Below are positions 6,740 to 7,706 of a stretch of DNA of 7,706 bases, one piece after another. The stretch's first letter is position 1; each line of letters opens with the position of its first letter. The DNA lies in contig CALHST010000094.1 of NCBI GenBank assembly GCA_938038825.1, forward strand, positions 1 through 7,706. The letters are read 5' to 3'. Under the pieces are notes generated by a model. That model did not search any database and had not been told where the DNA came from. It was given only the letters and a program-made list of their open reading frames with translations. The translations under genes were made by a program, and so were the position numbers. Origin of the DNA: an uncultured Paracoccaceae bacterium (GTDB lineage: Bacteria; Pseudomonadota; Alphaproteobacteria; Rhodobacterales; Rhodobacteraceae).

Positions 6740-6816
6740 ATTGGTTTTGGCCAGTTTCCATGAATCTCGTCTCTAATCAAGGTTGTGACGCAACAAAGCG
6801 CGTGTGATATCTGTTT

Positions 6817-6830
6817 GCGGTTCGAACCGC
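6817..6830. promoter_or_regulatory. Perfect 14-bp palindrome upstream of the solute-binding protein gene; candidate operator
   Basis: GCGGTTCGAACCGC is an unbroken palindrome in the 188-bp gap between the symporter stop and the binding-protein start, centred about 99 bp before the ATG at 6724. Its place in the only obvious promoter-bearing gap of the transporter cluster fits a site for a dimeric repressor or activator. No regulator gene is in the window and no spaced second copy is seen, so the role is inferred. Confidence 0.4.
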
Positions 6831-6864
6831 CCTGTTCGCTTTGGACCCCTTAGCAGGGTGTCAT

Positions 6865-6895
6865 AAGGGGCCGTAATATCGTCAAACGGCCCCTT
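6865..6895 (-). terminator. Hairpin after the sodium:alanine symporter gene; probable terminator
   Basis: AAGGGGCCGT (6865-6874) and ACGGCCCCTT (6886-6895) form a perfect 10-bp, GC-rich stem with an 11-nt loop, starting 17 bp past the symporter stop (6913-6915, minus strand). The position fits transcription termination between the symporter and binding-protein genes. On the minus strand the stem is followed by ATGACACC, not a T-run, so it is non-canonical and may instead protect the 3' end of the mRNA. Confidence 0.6.
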
Positions 6896-6912
6896 TGGCG
6901 TTCCCTACAAGT

Positions 6913-7706
6913 TCAGTGCGAGAACTTCTTGATCTGACCTGCTTTCAGACGCGCGCTGTAAGAATCCAGCTCTGCCCGGACGACTTTCATCAGGAAGTAG
7001 AGACAGAAGATGTTGACCACAGCCATAGCGAAGATCGCAGCATCCGAGAAATCAATGACCGGACCAAGATTGGCTGCAGCCCCGATGACAATGAAAATGC
7101 AGAACAGGATCTTGAAGACCAGCTCTGTCGTTTTGCTTTCACCAAACAGATACGTCCATGCTTTCAGGCCATAATAAGACCAAGAAATCATAGTCGAGAA
7201 GGCAAACAAGATGACTGCGATGGCCAGAACAAACGGGAACCAACTGATCGCAGACCCAAACGCGGCAGACGTCAGCGCCACACCTGTGTTGCCATCTACT
7301 GTTGCGATTGCAGATCCCGCTTCGTTCAGCATGTAGTTTCCTGTCGCCTGATCAATGATCAGCTGTTGCGAAATGATGATCACCAAAGCCGTCATCGTGC
7401 AGATCACGACCGTGTCGATCAGCGGTTCCAGCAGGGATACAAACCCTTCGGTGATCGGCTCTTTGGTTTTCACAGCCGAGTGGGCAATCGCCGCAGAACC
7501 TACGCCCGCCTCATTCGAAAATGCAGCGCGTTTGAAGCCTTGGATGAGTGCGCCGACAAAGCCGCCAGCAACGCCAAGACCCGTAAATGCGCCCGCGAAG
7601 ATCTGACCAAAGGCCCAGCCGATCATGTTGAAGTTTACGATCAAAACAACAAGCGCAGCGCCGACATACAGGATACCCATGAAGGGTACGATTTTTTCGG
7701 TCACTT
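6913..7706 (-). CDS. Sodium:alanine/glycine symporter (AGCS family), N-terminal part outside the window
   Basis: This inner-membrane carrier uses the sodium gradient to take up alanine or glycine. The visible 263 residues are the C-terminal half or more; full AGCS proteins have roughly 450-530, so the start lies beyond base 7706. The first in-frame GTG (7704) encodes an internal Val in VTEKIVPFMG, not a start. The family signature RAAFSNEAGVGSAAIAHS is at visible residues 59-76, followed by KEPITEGFVSLLEPLIDT. Hydrophobic segments near 8-30, 38-56, 94-114, 142-170, 196-215 and 221-242 are membrane helices; SWSYYGLKAWTYLFG (174-188) is also typical. It ends with a short basic tail (KKFSH) and a TGA, then a hairpin. 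It shares the strand of the binding-protein gene but is probably a separate unit, since 188 bp, the hairpin and a strong ribosome binding site come between. No functional link to the ABC importer is shown. Confidence 0.95.
   Translation of the reverse strand, partial: VTEKIVPFMGILYVGAALVVLIVNFNMIGWAFGQIFAGAFTGLGVAGGFVGALIQGFKRAAFSNEAGVGSAAIAHSAVKTKEPITEGFVSLLEPLIDTVVICTMTALVIIISQQLIIDQATGNYMLNEAGSAIATVDGNTGVALTSAAFGSAISWFPFVLAIAVILFAFSTMISWSYYGLKAWTYLFGESKTTELVFKILFCIFIVIGAAANLGPVIDFSDAAIFAMAVVNIFCLYFLMKVVRAELDSYSARLKAGQIKKFSH

Noticed and set aside
5795..6763. Long plus-strand open frame (322 codons) antisense to the binding-protein gene
   Set aside because: It lies almost wholly opposite a clear family 5 binding protein with a signal peptide and a good ribosome binding site. 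The translation has no recognisable motif and is rich in Cys, His and Arg, as expected for a shadow frame in GC-rich DNA.
6820..6837. LexA (SOS) box, from two GTTC half-sites
   Set aside because: Alphaproteobacterial LexA sites need GTTC-N7-GTTC; here the half-sites are 10 bases apart.
6817..6840. tRNA T-arm, because of GGTTCGAACC
   Set aside because: No acceptor, D or anticodon stems can be built around it on either strand; it is just a palindrome in a promoter gap.
7702..7704. GTG 7704 as the symporter start codon
   Set aside because: The encoded VTEKIVPFMG is internal to AGCS proteins, and about half of the family length would be missing; the frame simply runs off the window.

Overview
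The window looks like chromosomal DNA of an alphaproteobacterium, most likely the Rhodobacterales (Roseobacter-like). This is inferred from the moderately high GC, the protein styles (fused two-domain OppD/OppF-type ATPase, AcuC-like deacetylase, AGCS symporter) and the ATGA-coupled transporter genes. No rRNA, tRNA, CRISPR array, insertion sequence or phage gene is visible.

Layout from left to right. Positions 1-3012 (minus strand) hold a tightly coupled block, read right to left: a DppB/OppB-type permease (3012-2065), a DppC/OppC-type permease (2068-1253) and a two-domain ATP-binding protein (1256 to beyond base 1), joined by two ATGA stop/start overlaps. On the plus strand, 3077-4201 encodes a histone-deacetylase-superfamily (AcuC / acetylpolyamine amidohydrolase-like) metal hydrolase. 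It diverges from the permease block across about 64 bp. Converging on it from the right are three minus-strand genes: a family 5 solute-binding protein with a signal peptide (6724-5252), a small adenylate-kinase-like P-loop protein (5229-4705) and a small cupin (4611-4210). The deacetylase and cupin stop codons both lie inside one palindrome at 4198-4213. The right edge (7706-6913, minus) is the C-terminal part of a sodium:alanine/glycine symporter. A hairpin and a promoter-type gap with a perfect 14-bp palindrome follow it.

Taken together, binding protein, two permeases and ATPase make a complete peptide/nickel/opine-type (PepT family) ABC importer. Its binding-protein gene is split from its membrane and ATPase genes by a deacetylase on the other strand plus two small genes. 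A reasonable but unproven reading is that the importer brings in an N-acetylated amine, amino acid or short peptide, and the deacetylase processes it in the cytoplasm. The parts are all known families, so the interest lies in the arrangement, in a proline in the deacetylase metal-site loop, in a hydroxynitrile-lyase-like cupin with an intact metal site, and in two palindromes. I saw no clearly new system.
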